Shown here: positions 52,721 through 62,146 of the stretch, in pieces
How positions within the stretch are numbered: position 1 is the stretch's first letter
How the letters are laid out: every line of letters begins with the position of its first letter
From: FEN-1219 sp963728995
GTDB taxonomy: Bacteria > Pseudomonadota > Gammaproteobacteria > Steroidobacterales > Rariloculaceae
DNA length: 64,000 nucleotides
Direction: 5' to 3'
Assembly: GCA_963728995.1 (NCBI GenBank)
Contig: CAVSMD010000004.1
Location: 620,001 to 684,000 of the forward strand
Made by a program: the position numbers and the translations under genes
Notes under the pieces: model-generated
What the model was told of the DNA's origin: nothing
The model's input: only the letters and a program-made list of their open reading frames with translations
Database searches by the model: none

Positions 52721-53596
52721 CTACGTACTTTCCGTGATACGTCCGATCCGCTCGATCGGCACGGCGAACTCCCGCGCGGTGCCACCCTGGCGCCGCACCG
52801 CCACGTGGCCGCGGCCGAACGCCTGGCCGAAGATCAGCTCTACGGTCACGGCGAAACGCTCGGAGTCCCCGGCGAGGGCCGTCTCCATGCGTGTCCACCG
52901 GCCGGGCCCGGTCAACGAGCGCCGGCGGCCGCCGGCGACGTTGCTCGCGCCGACGGCCTTCAGGTCGCGCCACAGCGCCGCGGGCGTGGCGTAGGTGACG
53001 GCCAGTCGATCGACGTCGAGCACGGGCTCCGCCAGGCCTGCAGCGAGCGCGAGGTCGCCGAGATCGTGCATGTCGAACGCCGCATGCACATGGATCGCGT
53101 TATCGACGGTCGCGAACGCCCGCCGCAGCTCCGCGAGCGAGTCGGGGCCGAGCGTCGCGAACAGCAACACGCCGCCCGCGCCGAGCACGCGCGCGGCCTC
53201 GGCGAACAGACGGTCCGGTCGGCACCATGGCAAAACGAGGCTCGCGAAGAGCACGTCGACGGATTGGGCGTTGAGCGGCAGCTGCTCCGCATCGCCGCCG
53301 AGCGCGGCCACGCGTGCAGCGCTTGCGGCCGTTGCCCGCGCCATGCCGACGCTCGAGTCGACGGCCAAGACCCGCGCGGCCGGATAGCGCGTCGCCAGCG
53401 CCGCTGCGGCGCGTCCGGTCGCGCAGCCGAGATCCACGATCGTGCGCGGCTCGCGGCTCACGAGATCGACTCGCTCGAGCAGCCGCGCGCGCGCCACGTC
53501 GTGAACGAAGCTCGCAGCGTCGAAGTCGTTGGCTCGATCGAACGACCGGCGAGCGGCCCGTTTCTCCGGCAGCGCCTGGTCGAGACTGATCGTCAT
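52721..53596 (-). CDS. bioC: Malonyl-ACP O-methyltransferase BioC
   Basis: 291 residues. RRSFDRANDFDAASFVHDVARARLLERV is the characteristic BioC opening, then SAM motif I IVDLGCATGRAAAAL, AVDSSVGMARA, GDAEQLPLNAQSVDVLFASLVLPWC and LLFATLGPDSLAELRRAF. Methylates malonyl-ACP to start pimelate synthesis for biotin. 21 bp after bioB on the same strand, which supports the assignment. Confidence 0.92.
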   Translation of the reverse strand: MTISLDQALPEKRAARRSFDRANDFDAASFVHDVARARLLERVDLVSREPRTIVDLGCATGRAAAALATRYPAARVLAVDSSVGMARATAASAARVAALGGDAEQLPLNAQSVDVLFASLVLPWCRPDRLFAEAARVLGAGGVLLFATLGPDSLAELRRAFATVDNAIHVHAAFDMHDLGDLALAAGLAEPVLDVDRLAVTYATPAALWRDLKAVGASNVAGGRRRSLTGPGRWTRMETALAGDSERFAVTVELIFGQAFGRGHVAVRRQGGTAREFAVPIERIGRITEST

Positions 53597-53617
53597 GAGC
53601 CGACGAGCGGCACGCTG

Positions 53618-54627
53618 CTACGCGCCGTCGGCCGCGAGCCCCGCCTCGGGCTTCAGCCCCAACCGAGCGAACAGCCGTTGGTCGGCCGCCGTGTCGGGAT
53701 TGCCCGTCGTCAACAGCTTCTCGCCATAGAAGATCGAGTTCGCGCCGGCGAAGAAGCACAGCGCCTGCAGCTCGTCGCTGAACTCGGCACGGCCGGCGGA
53801 CAGGCGCACGTACGACCGCGGCATCAGCACGCGGGCCACACGATGCTGCGGACGAACTCCAGCGGATCGAGCGGCTCGGCCGCGGCGAGTGGCGTGCCGG
53901 GCACCGGCACGAGGTCGTTGATCGGCACGCTCTCGGGATGCGGCTGCAGCGTCGCCAGCGTCTGCAGCAGACCAACGCGATCGCGACGCGTCTCCCCCAT
54001 GCCCACGATGCCGCCGCAGCAGACCTTGATACCGGCGTGGCGCACGCGCTCGAGCGTCTCGAGCCGATCGGCATAGGTCCTGGTGCTGATGATCTTGCCG
54101 TAGAACTCCGGCGACGTATCGAGATTGTGGTTGTAGTAGTCGAGGCCGGCCGCCGAGAGCCGTTCGGCCTGACCGGGGCGCAGCAGCCCCAGTGTCGCGC
54201 AGGTTTCGAGGCCGAGCGACTTGACCTCCTCGATCATCGCGAGGATCGGCTCGAGCTGGGAATCCTTGGGCCCCCGATACGACGCGCCCATGCAGAAGCG
54301 CGTGGCGCCCGAGGCCTTGGCGCGCCGTGCGGCCTCGCGCACCTCGGCAAGCGGCATCAGCTCGTGTCGGTCGACGCCGGTGGTGTAGCGGATGCTCTGC
54401 GGGCAGTACGCGCAATCCTCGGGACATGCACCGGTCTTGATCGACAGAAGCGTCGACACCTGGACGGTGTTCGGCTCGAAGGACCGCCTGTGCACCGACT
54501 GCGCCAGGAACAGCAAGTCGTTCAGTGGCAGCTCATACAGCGCTTCGACTTCGGCCAGCGTCCAGTCGTGACGTGGCTCGCCGCCCGCGCGGAGCTCGCG
54601 CGCCGTTTCTTTCTCGAGTGCAGACAT
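53618..54627 (-). CDS. bioB: Biotin synthase, frame broken once
   Basis: Radical-SAM enzyme inserting sulfur into dethiobiotin. Cluster motif GACPEDCAYCPQS, then ATRFCMGASYRGPK, LDYYNHNLDTSPEFYG, CCGGIVGMGETRRDRV, NDLVPVPGTPL. The frame breaks near 53838-53842, where one base seems missing; beyond it ARVLMPRSYVRLSAGR and FFAGANSIFYGEKLLTTGNP complete the barrel and the 2Fe-2S arginine region. Corrected length about 336 residues from ATG 54627; an in-frame ATG 39 bases upstream is possible. Confidence 0.93.
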
Positions 54628-54720
54628 TCGTGGCTCGCTCTCTCGCTCCGACGGAGCGACGCTCAAGTATCGGAATCGCCCGCGGCGGCTGTCAACTCGG
54701 CGCGACGATCGGAGTTTACG

Positions 54721-55383
54721 GTGCTGCGGACGCTATTTCAGGAAAGCTGCCCCGGCTGCGGTAGCCCGAGCCCCGGCGGGTTCTGCCCGGCGTGCTCCGG
54801 CGAGCTCGTCCGGGTCGGCCATCCTTGTGCCCGTTGCGGCCTCGGCCTGCCGGTCGCGAGGTGTCCGCGACATGCCGCGTCCTGGAGCGTCGAGGCCGTC
54901 GTCGCGCCGTTTGCGTACGTGCCGCCGCTCGACCACTACGTGCTGGCGCTCAAGTACGGCCGCGCACGCGCGCTCGGCCGGGCGCTAGGCTTGCTGCTGG
55001 CCCGCGCCGTCGCGGCGGCACGGCCCGAGCTCGACGCGCTCGTGGCCGTGCCGCTGCATCGCCGCCGACTGCGCGAGCGCGGCTACAACCAGGCGGTGGA
55101 GATCGCGCGGACGCTGGGCCGTGAGCTCGCGCTGCCGGTGCTTCTGCGCGGCGTCTCGCGGCGCGCGGCAGGGCGCTCGCAGATCGGTCAAACGGCGGAA
55201 CAGCGGCGCGCGAGCGTCGCCGGCGCGTTTCACGTCCAGCGGGACTGCCGGGGCGCGCGGCTCGGAATCGTCGACGACGTGCTGACCACGGGTGCGACCG
55301 TCAACGCGCTGGCGGCCGAGCTACTGGCCGCCGGCGCGGCCACCTGCATTGCGATCGCGGCCGCGCGGACCCCGGCGCAGTGA
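54721..55383 (+). CDS. comF: ComF family phosphoribosyltransferase-like protein
   Basis: 220 residues from GTG 54721. N-terminal zinc ribbon (CPGCGSPSPGGFCPACSGE, then CARCGLGL), a conserved YGRARALGRALG stretch, VAVPLHRRRLRERGYNQAVEIA and the PRPP loop LGIVDDVLTTGATV. Needed for DNA uptake in naturally competent species; in others often called a gluconate periplasmic or GntX-like protein. Divergent from bioB, as in many gammaproteobacteria. Confidence 0.92.
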   Translation: MLRTLFQESCPGCGSPSPGGFCPACSGELVRVGHPCARCGLGLPVARCPRHAASWSVEAVVAPFAYVPPLDHYVLALKYGRARALGRALGLLLARAVAAARPELDALVAVPLHRRRLRERGYNQAVEIARTLGRELALPVLLRGVSRRAAGRSQIGQTAEQRRASVAGAFHVQRDCRGARLGIVDDVLTTGATVNALAAELLAAGAATCIAIAAARTPAQ

Positions 55384-55392
55384 CGGCGAATC

Positions 55393-56307
55393 TCAGCCGC
55401 GGAACACGTACTCGAGCACGATGCCGCAGAACACGCTGCCACCGACCCAGGCGTTGTTCAGAAACGCCCGAAAGCACTGGCCGCCGTCGCGATCCTTGAT
55501 CAGATACGCCTGATACGCCCCAAACGACGCGGCCGCGGCCAGCCCCCCGTAGTACCACTGACCGAGGCCTGCGCTGCGCCCGACGAGCACGAGGCTCGCC
55601 AAGAGCAGCAGCTGCAAGCCGCCGATGAAGAGGCGGTCGAGATCGCCGAACAGGATCGCCGTCGAACGCACACCGACCTTGAGGTCGTCGACGCGGTCCG
55701 TCATGGCGTACTGAGTGTCGTACACGACTACCCAGATGACGGCCGAGAGGAACAGCAGCCAGCCGATCCGCGGCACGCTATCCAACGAGGCGGCGAAGGC
55801 CATCGGCACGCCCCACGCGAACGCCGCGCCGAGCACGAACTGCGGCGTGGGCAGGAAGCGCTTCGTGAACGGATAAACGATGGTGATGAGCGCGCCGGCC
55901 GCTGCGAGCAGCAACGCGAGCCGATTCAAGGTCAGCACGAGGCCGAGCGCGATCAGCATCAGCGCCGCAAACAGCAGCACTGCCTCGGCCGGCGCGACTT
56001 CGCCGCTCGCGAGCGGGCGATAGGCCGTACGCGCCACCTCTCGGTCGATCTTGCGATCGGCGAGATCGTTGATCACGCAGCCCGCCGAGCGCGCGACGAT
56101 CGTGCCAAGCACGAGGATCACGAAGACCTTCTGATCCGGGTGCCCCGCCGTGGCGATCCATAGTGCCCAGAGCGTCGGCCACAGCAACAGCCAGATGCCT
56201 ATGGGCTTATTCAGGCGCATGAGCCGCGCATAGCGGGAATAGTGGTGCAACAGTTGCCGATACCACGCAACCCGGGTCGCCGGCTCGGTGGCGAGACGGT
56301 CGCTCAA
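55393..56307 (-). CDS. ubiA: 4-hydroxybenzoate polyprenyltransferase
   Basis: 304 residues and eight or nine helices. RLNKPIGIWLLLWPTLWALW, AGCVINDLADRKIDREVARTAYRPLASG (first Asp-rich prenyl-diphosphate site), YPFTKRFLPTPQFVLG and VVYDTQYAMTDRVDDLKVGVRST (second Asp-rich site). Second step of ubiquinone synthesis, supplying quinone to the respiratory chain. Convergent with comF, ten bases apart. Confidence 0.95.
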   Translation of the reverse strand: MSDRLATEPATRVAWYRQLLHHYSRYARLMRLNKPIGIWLLLWPTLWALWIATAGHPDQKVFVILVLGTIVARSAGCVINDLADRKIDREVARTAYRPLASGEVAPAEAVLLFAALMLIALGLVLTLNRLALLLAAAGALITIVYPFTKRFLPTPQFVLGAAFAWGVPMAFAASLDSVPRIGWLLFLSAVIWVVVYDTQYAMTDRVDDLKVGVRSTAILFGDLDRLFIGGLQLLLLASLVLVGRSAGLGQWYYGGLAAAASFGAYQAYLIKDRDGGQCFRAFLNNAWVGGSVFCGIVLEYVFRG

Positions 56308-56375
56308 CGCACGATTCCAGAGCCTGGTCGCATCGCGTGGGATTCTAGGGTTCGCGGCGCGTGCGCGGCAACGCG

Positions 56376-58409
56376 CTATACCTGCGCATACTCCGCCGCG
56401 CCACGGATCCAGCGGCGAATCAGCGGCGCGGCGAGCTCGGGCCGCTCCTTAAGCAGCTGCTCCGACACCTCGATCACGGTCGGCAGCAGGTCGGCGTCGC
56501 GCAAGAGATCCGCCACCCGCAGCTGCTCGATGCCGGTCTGACGCGTCCCGAGCACCTCGCCGGGCCCGCGCAGCTGCAAATCCTTCTGCGCGACTTCGAA
56601 ACCGTCGTTCGTCGCGCGCAGGACATGCAAGCGTTCGCGCGCGAGCGCCGACAGCGGCGCACGATACAGCAGCACACACGCCGAAGCCTGGTGGCCGCGG
56701 CCGACGCGACCGCGCAGCTGGTGCAACTGCGCGAGGCCCATGCGCTCGGCATTCTCGACGACCATCAGCGTCGCGTTCGGCACGTCGACGCCGACCTCGA
56801 TCACGGTCGTGGCGACCAGCAGGTCGAGCGCACCGGCCTTGAAGGCACGCATGACGGCGTCTTTCTCCGCGGACTTCATGCGTCCGTGCACCAGACCGAC
56901 CGCGAGGCTCGGCAGGGCCGCCGCCAGCTCGCGCTCGAGCGCGCTCGCGGCCTGTGAGTCGATGAGCTCCGACTCCTCGATCAGCGGGCACACCCAGTAG
57001 GCCTGCTGTCCGGTCGCGCAGTGTGCCGCGACCCGCAGAACGAGCTCGGCACGGCGCTGCTCGGGCAAGACCACGGTCTTGACCGGTTGACGACCCGGCG
57101 GCAGCTCGCCGATCACGGAGCAGTCGAGATCGGCGTACGCCGTCATCGCGAGCGTGCGCGGGATCGGCGTGGCCGTCATGATCAGCTGATGCGGCACGCG
57201 CTCGTCCAATGCGCCCTTCTGCTTCAGCTTGAGCCGCTGCGCGACGCCGAAGCGATGCTGCTCATCCACGATCACGAGGCCCAGCCGGGCGAACGCCACG
57301 CTCTCCTGAAACAACGCGTGCGTGCCGACGACGACGGTCGCGCGACCATCGGCGATGCTCGCCAGCGTGCCCGCACGCGCGCGTGCCGGCTGCGATCCGA
57401 GCAGCGCCGTCACGCCGATGCAAAGCGGCGCGAGCCACCGCTCGAAGCTCGCGAAATGCTGCTCGGCCAGCAGCTCCGTCGGCGCCATCACGGCCGTCTG
57501 ATGCCCCGCGGCGGCCGCGACCAGCGCGGCCATGGCTGCAACGACCGTCTTCCCGGAGCCGACGTCCCCCTGCAGCAAGCGATTCATCGGCACGCCGGCC
57601 GCGAGATCGGCGCCGATCTCCTCGAACGCGCGCTGCTGCGCGGCCGTCAAGGCGAACGGTAGCGCCGCCTCGAACCGGCCGACCTCGCGGGGGGCCGGCG
57701 GCAACGGGTAGCCGCGCTCGCTCCGCGCCGCGGCGGCGGATTGCCGTAGCGCTAGTCGTTGCGCGATCAGCTCCTCGAGCGCGATCCGGCGAGAGCACGG
57801 ATGGCCGCCCGTCAGCAGGCGCTCCGTGGCTGCGTCGCGCGGCGGCGCGTGCAAGTACGTCAACGCCGCCGCCAACGAAGGCCACGGCGCGCCGTCGGTC
57901 GTGCGGGCCGCGAGCAGCGGCGCGAGATGGTCCGTAAGAGGCTCTTCCTCGAGCACCGCCAGAGCCCGCTCGACCAGACGCCGCAACGTTTGCTGGTGCA
58001 GCCCTTCGGTCGTCGGATAGACGGGCGTCAAGCTCGTCGCGGGCTCGGGCTCGTCGGCGCGCACGACGCGGTGCTCGGGATGAACGAGCTCGAGCCCCGA
58101 GGGTCCGGCGCGGACCTCGCCGAAGCACCGCAGCCGCGTGCCGCGAGCCAGCGCCTGCTGCTGCGCGCGCGTGAAGTGAAAGAAGCGCAGCGTAATCGCG
58201 CCGGTCCCGTCAGCCAGGCGACACAGCAAGGAGCGGCGCCGCCGGATCACGAGCTCGCTGAGCTCCACCACCCCCTCGATCAACGCCTTGTCGCCCGCGG
58301 CGAGCCCGCCGATCGGCTGCAACGCGGTACGATCCTCGTAGCGCTGCGGCAACAAGCACAACAAGTCGCCGACCTGGCGCACGCCGAGCTTCGCCAGACG
58401 CTCGGCCAC
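56376..58409 (-). CDS. recG: ATP-dependent DNA helicase RecG (5' end unresolved)
   Basis: 677 residues from the GTG at 58407-58409. RLAKLGVRQVGDLLCLLPQRYEDR, LTPVYPTTEGLHQQTLR, Walker A GDVGSGKTVVAAMAAL, VIVDEQHRFGV, MTATPIPRTLAMTAY, ATTVIEVGVDVPNATLM and LHQLRGRVGRG are standard RecG. Homologous sequence continues in frame upstream (PVDGLTGVGPK, the usual N-terminal helix-hairpin) as far as the ridA stop at 58485, but there is no ATG, GTG or TTG there, so either a rare start is used or a base is wrong in the first 70 bases. Reverses stalled replication forks. Confidence 0.93.
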   Translation of the reverse strand: MAERLAKLGVRQVGDLLCLLPQRYEDRTALQPIGGLAAGDKALIEGVVELSELVIRRRRSLLCRLADGTGAITLRFFHFTRAQQQALARGTRLRCFGEVRAGPSGLELVHPEHRVVRADEPEPATSLTPVYPTTEGLHQQTLRRLVERALAVLEEEPLTDHLAPLLAARTTDGAPWPSLAAALTYLHAPPRDAATERLLTGGHPCSRRIALEELIAQRLALRQSAAAARSERGYPLPPAPREVGRFEAALPFALTAAQQRAFEEIGADLAAGVPMNRLLQGDVGSGKTVVAAMAALVAAAAGHQTAVMAPTELLAEQHFASFERWLAPLCIGVTALLGSQPARARAGTLASIADGRATVVVGTHALFQESVAFARLGLVIVDEQHRFGVAQRLKLKQKGALDERVPHQLIMTATPIPRTLAMTAYADLDCSVIGELPPGRQPVKTVVLPEQRRAELVLRVAAHCATGQQAYWVCPLIEESELIDSQAASALERELAAALPSLAVGLVHGRMKSAEKDAVMRAFKAGALDLLVATTVIEVGVDVPNATLMVVENAERMGLAQLHQLRGRVGRGHQASACVLLYRAPLSALARERLHVLRATNDGFEVAQKDLQLRGPGEVLGTRQTGIEQLRVADLLRDADLLPTVIEVSEQLLKERPELAAPLIRRWIRGAAEYAQV

Positions 58410-58484
58410 CTTCGGGCCGACGCCCGTCAGGCCGTCGACGGGCCGGGAGAACGGGGATGCGGGCCGCGCGGCGATTCCGGCGGC

Positions 58485-58866
58485 CTACAAGACGAGAATG
58501 CCGTCGACCTCGACTGCGGCACCGCGGGGCAGCTGGGCCACGCCGATCGCGGCACGTGCGGGGTAGGGCTCTTGGCAGTACTCGGCCATGATCTCGTTGA
58601 CGAGCGGGGAAGTGAGCGAGGTCGGTGAGGTACACCGTGAGCCGCACGGCGTTCGCAAGCGAGCCACCCGCGGCTTCCGCGACCGCCGCGAGGTTGTCGA
58701 ACACCTGACGAATCTGCGCGCGGACGTCGCCCTTGACGAGCTCCATCGTGGTCGGATCGAGCGGAATCTGGCCGGACAGATAGACGGTGCTCCCGGCGCG
58801 AATCGCCTGGCTGTACGGGCCGATCGCGGCCGGCGCACGTGAAGTGTGTATGGGCTCTTTGGCCAT
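58485..58866 (-). CDS. ridA: RidA-family enamine/imine deaminase, frame broken once
   Basis: 126 residues when corrected. APAAIGPYSQAIRAG, VYLSGQIPLDPTTMELV, QIRQVFDNLAAVAEAAGGSLANAV, then RLTVYLTDLAHFP; dropping one C of CCCC (plus-strand GGGG 58606-58609) continues LVNEIMAEYCQEPYPARAAIGVAQLPRGAAVEVDGIL, with the catalytic Arg in YPARAAIGV. Removes reactive 2-aminoacrylate from PLP enzymes. Sits 16 bp after spoT, the usual place in this operon. Confidence 0.93.
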
Positions 58867-58882
58867 TGGGTTCTCGCGGTGC

Positions 58883-61043
58883 TCAGCCGGCGCTGCGGGC
58901 GACGCGCACGACGCCGGGGATCGTGCGAATGCTGCGAACCACCTGCGCCAGCTGGCGGCGGTCGCGTACCTTCACGCGGAACGTCAACGCCGAGGCATCG
59001 GCCTCGGTGTCGACCCGCACGTGCTCGATGTTCGTGTGCGTCGCCGAGATCCGGCCCGCGACCTCGGCGAGCAGGCCGACGCGATCGAGCGTCCGCACCT
59101 GAATCTCGGAATCGAACTCGCCTTTGACTCCGCGCGTCCAATTCACCGGGATCCACTTCGAGGGCTGCTTGCGGAACTCGGCCAGGTTTCGGCAGTTGCC
59201 GCGATGAATCACGATGCCGCGGCCACTCGACATGAAGCCGATGATCTCGTCGCCGGGGATCGGGTAGCAGCAGTGCGCATAGCTGACGACGGTGCCTTCG
59301 GTGCCCGCGATCTCGAGCGGCTTGCGGTGCTCGGGATCCGTCGAGTGCGCGGGATCGCTCTCCTGCGCCAGGAGCCCGGCGACGATGGGCGCCAGTCGCT
59401 CGCCCAATCCAACCTGCTCGAACAGCTCCTCGTCGTTGGCGATCCCGAGCTCCTTGCGCAACCCCTCGAGACGCTCGCGGGGCAACTTCCGGAGGCTCAG
59501 CGAGTACGCTATGAGCTCCTGGTTCAGCAACCGGCGGCCGAGATCCTGTGCTTCATCGCGCTTCAGATTCTTCAGATAGCCGCGGATCGCGTTGCGCGCT
59601 TTGGCAGTCGTGACGAAGTTGACCCAGCTGGGATTCGGCCGAGCGCCGCGTGCCGTGATGATCTCGACCGTCTCGCCGTTGTGCAGCAGCGTCTTCAGAG
59701 GCACGAGCCGGCGCTCGATCTTCGCCGCGACGCAGCGATTACCGACGTCGGTATGCACTGCGTATGCGAAGTCCACCGCGGTCGCGCCACGCGGCAGGCG
59801 CATGATCGCCCCTTTCGGCGTGAACACGTACACCTTGTCCGGGAACAGATCGGCCTTGACGGTCTCGAGGAACTCCTCGGAGTTCGCCGCGCGTTCCATC
59901 TCCATGAGGCCCGCGAGCCACTCGCGCGCGCGGTCCTCGGTGCCGTAGGTTCGCTTGTCCGCCGCCTTGTATTGCCAATGCGCCGCGACGCCGCGCTCGG
60001 CGACCTTGTCCATCTCTTCGGTGCGGATCTGGACCTCGAGCGGCAGGCCGTTCGGGCCGAACAGCGTCGTATGCAGCGACTGATAGCCATTCACACGCGG
60101 AATGGAGATGTAGTCCTTGAACCTTCCCGGCATCGGCTTGAACACTTGATGCGTGACGCCGAGGGCGCGGTAGCAGCTATCGATGTCGGGCACGACGACC
60201 CGGACGCCGTAGACGTCGACGATGTCGGATAGATGGGCCTGCTTGCGCTGCATCTTCAGGTAGATGCTGTACAGGTGCTTCTCGCGCGCGACGACGCGCG
60301 CCGGCAGCTTCACCTCGCCGAGCGCCGTGGTCAGCTTGCCCTCGATCTTGCGCAGGAGCTGCCGTTGATTGCCCTTCGCGCGGCGCAGCGACCGTTGCAG
60401 CACGCGATAGCGGAATGGATAGACGGTCCGGAACCCGAGGTCCTCGAGCTCGACCTTCATCGTATAGACGCCGAGCCGGTTCGCGATCGGCGCATAGATG
60501 TCGAGCGTCTCGCGGGCGATCCGCCGCTGCTTATCCGCGCGGGAGCGCCTGGATCGTGCGCATGTTGTGCGTCCGATCGGCCAGCTTGACCAGGATCACG
60601 CGCAAGTCCTTGGCCATTGCGAGCAGCATCTTGCGGAAGCTCTCGGCCTGCGCCTCGGCGATGCTGTCGAAACGCAAATGATCGATCTTGCTGACGCCGT
60701 CGACGAGCATCGCGACGTCCACGCCGAACAGCTTCTCGATCTCGGTCAGCGTGCTCGGCGTGTCCTCGACGACGTCGTGCAGCAGGGCCGCCTTGATCGA
60801 GCCGGCGTCGAGATGCAGCCCGGCGAGGATCTCCGCGACGGCCACGGGATGCGTGATGTAGGGATCGCCGGTGCGGCGCTGTTGGCCCTGGTGCGCCTTG
60901 GCGGCGAACTCGTAGGCGCGCGCAATGCTCGGTAGGTCTTCGCCCGGCAGGTACGCCTCGAGCTGCGCCGTGAGCCGCCCGAAGTCATCGGTCCGCCATA
61001 CCGACGACAGTCTGCGTTCGCGGATGGCGGCACCATAATCCAT
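58883..61043 (-). CDS. spoT: Bifunctional (p)ppGpp synthetase/hydrolase SpoT, frame broken once
   Basis: 719 residues when corrected. HD hydrolase domain: YITHPVAVAEILAGLHLD, ALLHDVVEDTPST, VKLADRTHNMRT. After the break (CC at 60535-60536, one extra base; ALPRDKQRRIARETLDIYAP restored) follow the synthetase motifs REKHLYSIYLKM, GRFKDYISIPRVNGYQSLHT and LEVQIRTEEMDKVAERGVAAHW, then the TGS domain (VYVFTPKGAIMRLPRGATAVDFAYAVHT) and the C-terminal zinc-finger and ACT regions (SYAHCCYPIPGD). Follows rpoZ by 49 bp in the conserved gmk-rpoZ-spoT order. Confidence 0.95.
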
Positions 61044-61092
61044 GGCGTCTGGTCGTTACCGGCTAGGGCAGCCGGCCCTCTGTCGTGATCGG

Positions 61093-61393
61093 TCAGTCGC
61101 CGATCGAAATAGGCCTCGAGCTCAAGATATCGTCGGGGATGACCGGCGGCACGGCCGCGAGGTCTGCCGCGAGCAAGTCCTCGACGGGTTTGTCGCGCTG
61201 CGTAAGGATCTCCTCGGTAACGTGCCCGTCGGCGATCTCGCGCAGGGCGACCACGGTCGGCCTTATCGTTCTCCCATTCGACCATCGCATGGGCGCCGTT
61301 CGCGAGCTGGCGGGCGCGCTTGGCCGCGACCAAGACGAGCTGGAACAGGTTCGGGATTTTCTCCAAGCAATCTTCAACGGTAATTCTGGCCAT
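61093..61393 (-). CDS. rpoZ: RNA polymerase omega subunit, frame broken once
   Basis: 99 residues when corrected. MARITVEDCLEKIPNLFQLVLVAAKRARQLANG is the family N-terminus, then HAMVEWENDK; removing one C from the CC at 61261-61262 joins PTVVALREIADGHVTEEILTQRD. Stabilises the beta' subunit and forms one ppGpp-binding site. Followed by spoT. Confidence 0.93.
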
Positions 61394-61486
61394 GCGAACG
61401 GGGCTCCTTGTGCGCCGGACCGGAAAGTTTACTGTATCACCCCCAGGGACGGGCAAGCGCCCGCGTCCGTGGGCCGAAGGACGGCC

Positions 61487-62146
61487 TCAGCGACCCGCGA
61501 GGATCGCCGCGGCCGCGGACTGGACGCCCGGGAGGTCGGTCCGGGCAGCCTGGCCCCGGCCGGCGATGATCGCCGCGACCCGGTCGAGTGCCGTGGCGAA
61601 ATCGTCGTTGATGACGACGTAGTCGAACTCCGACCAATGCCCCATGTCGCCGAGCGCCTCCTGCAGCCGGCGCTGGATCACGGCATCGCTGTCGGTCTTG
61701 CGGCCGCGCAGGCGGCGCTCGAGCTCCGCGACGCTGGGCGGGAGGATGAAGATGCTGCGCGAGTCCGGGGCGCGCGCCCGCACCTGCCGTGCGCCCTGCC
61801 AATCGATCTCGAGCACCACGGAATGCCCACCGGCGCGCAGCCCGTCCACGTGCTCGCGCCCGGTGCCGTACCAATGGTCGAAAACACGAGCGTGCTCGAG
61901 GAATGCATCGCGCGCGACCATGTCGCGAAACTCGTTCTCCGCGACGAAGAAATAATCCCTACCGTGCGTCTCGGAGCTGCGCGGCGGGCGCGTCGTAAAC
62001 GACGTCGAGAACTTCAGGGTCGCGTCGCGCTCGAGCAGCGCCCGCACCAACGACGTTTTGCCAGCGCCCGAGGGCGCCGCTATTACCCAGAGCTGGCCAC
62101 GTCGCACGGCTCGATCTGCGGCGGAGTCCGATCGCGACGTCGTCAT
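61487..62146 (-). CDS. gmk: Guanylate kinase
   Basis: 219 residues. P-loop LWVIAAPSGAGKTSLVRALL, TTRPPRSSETHGRDYFFV, LEHARVFDHWYGTGREHV, VLEIDWQGARQVRA and FILPPSVAELERRLRGRKTDS. Converts GMP to GDP. Its start overlaps the yicC stop (ATGA). The 93 bp down to rpoZ contain a GC-rich hairpin (GGCCGAAGGACGGCC) just after the stop and probably the rpoZ promoter. Confidence 0.96.
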   Translation of the reverse strand: MTTSRSDSAADRAVRRGQLWVIAAPSGAGKTSLVRALLERDATLKFSTSFTTRPPRSSETHGRDYFFVAENEFRDMVARDAFLEHARVFDHWYGTGREHVDGLRAGGHSVVLEIDWQGARQVRARAPDSRSIFILPPSVAELERRLRGRKTDSDAVIQRRLQEALGDMGHWSEFDYVVINDDFATALDRVAAIIAGRGQAARTDLPGVQSAAAAILAGR

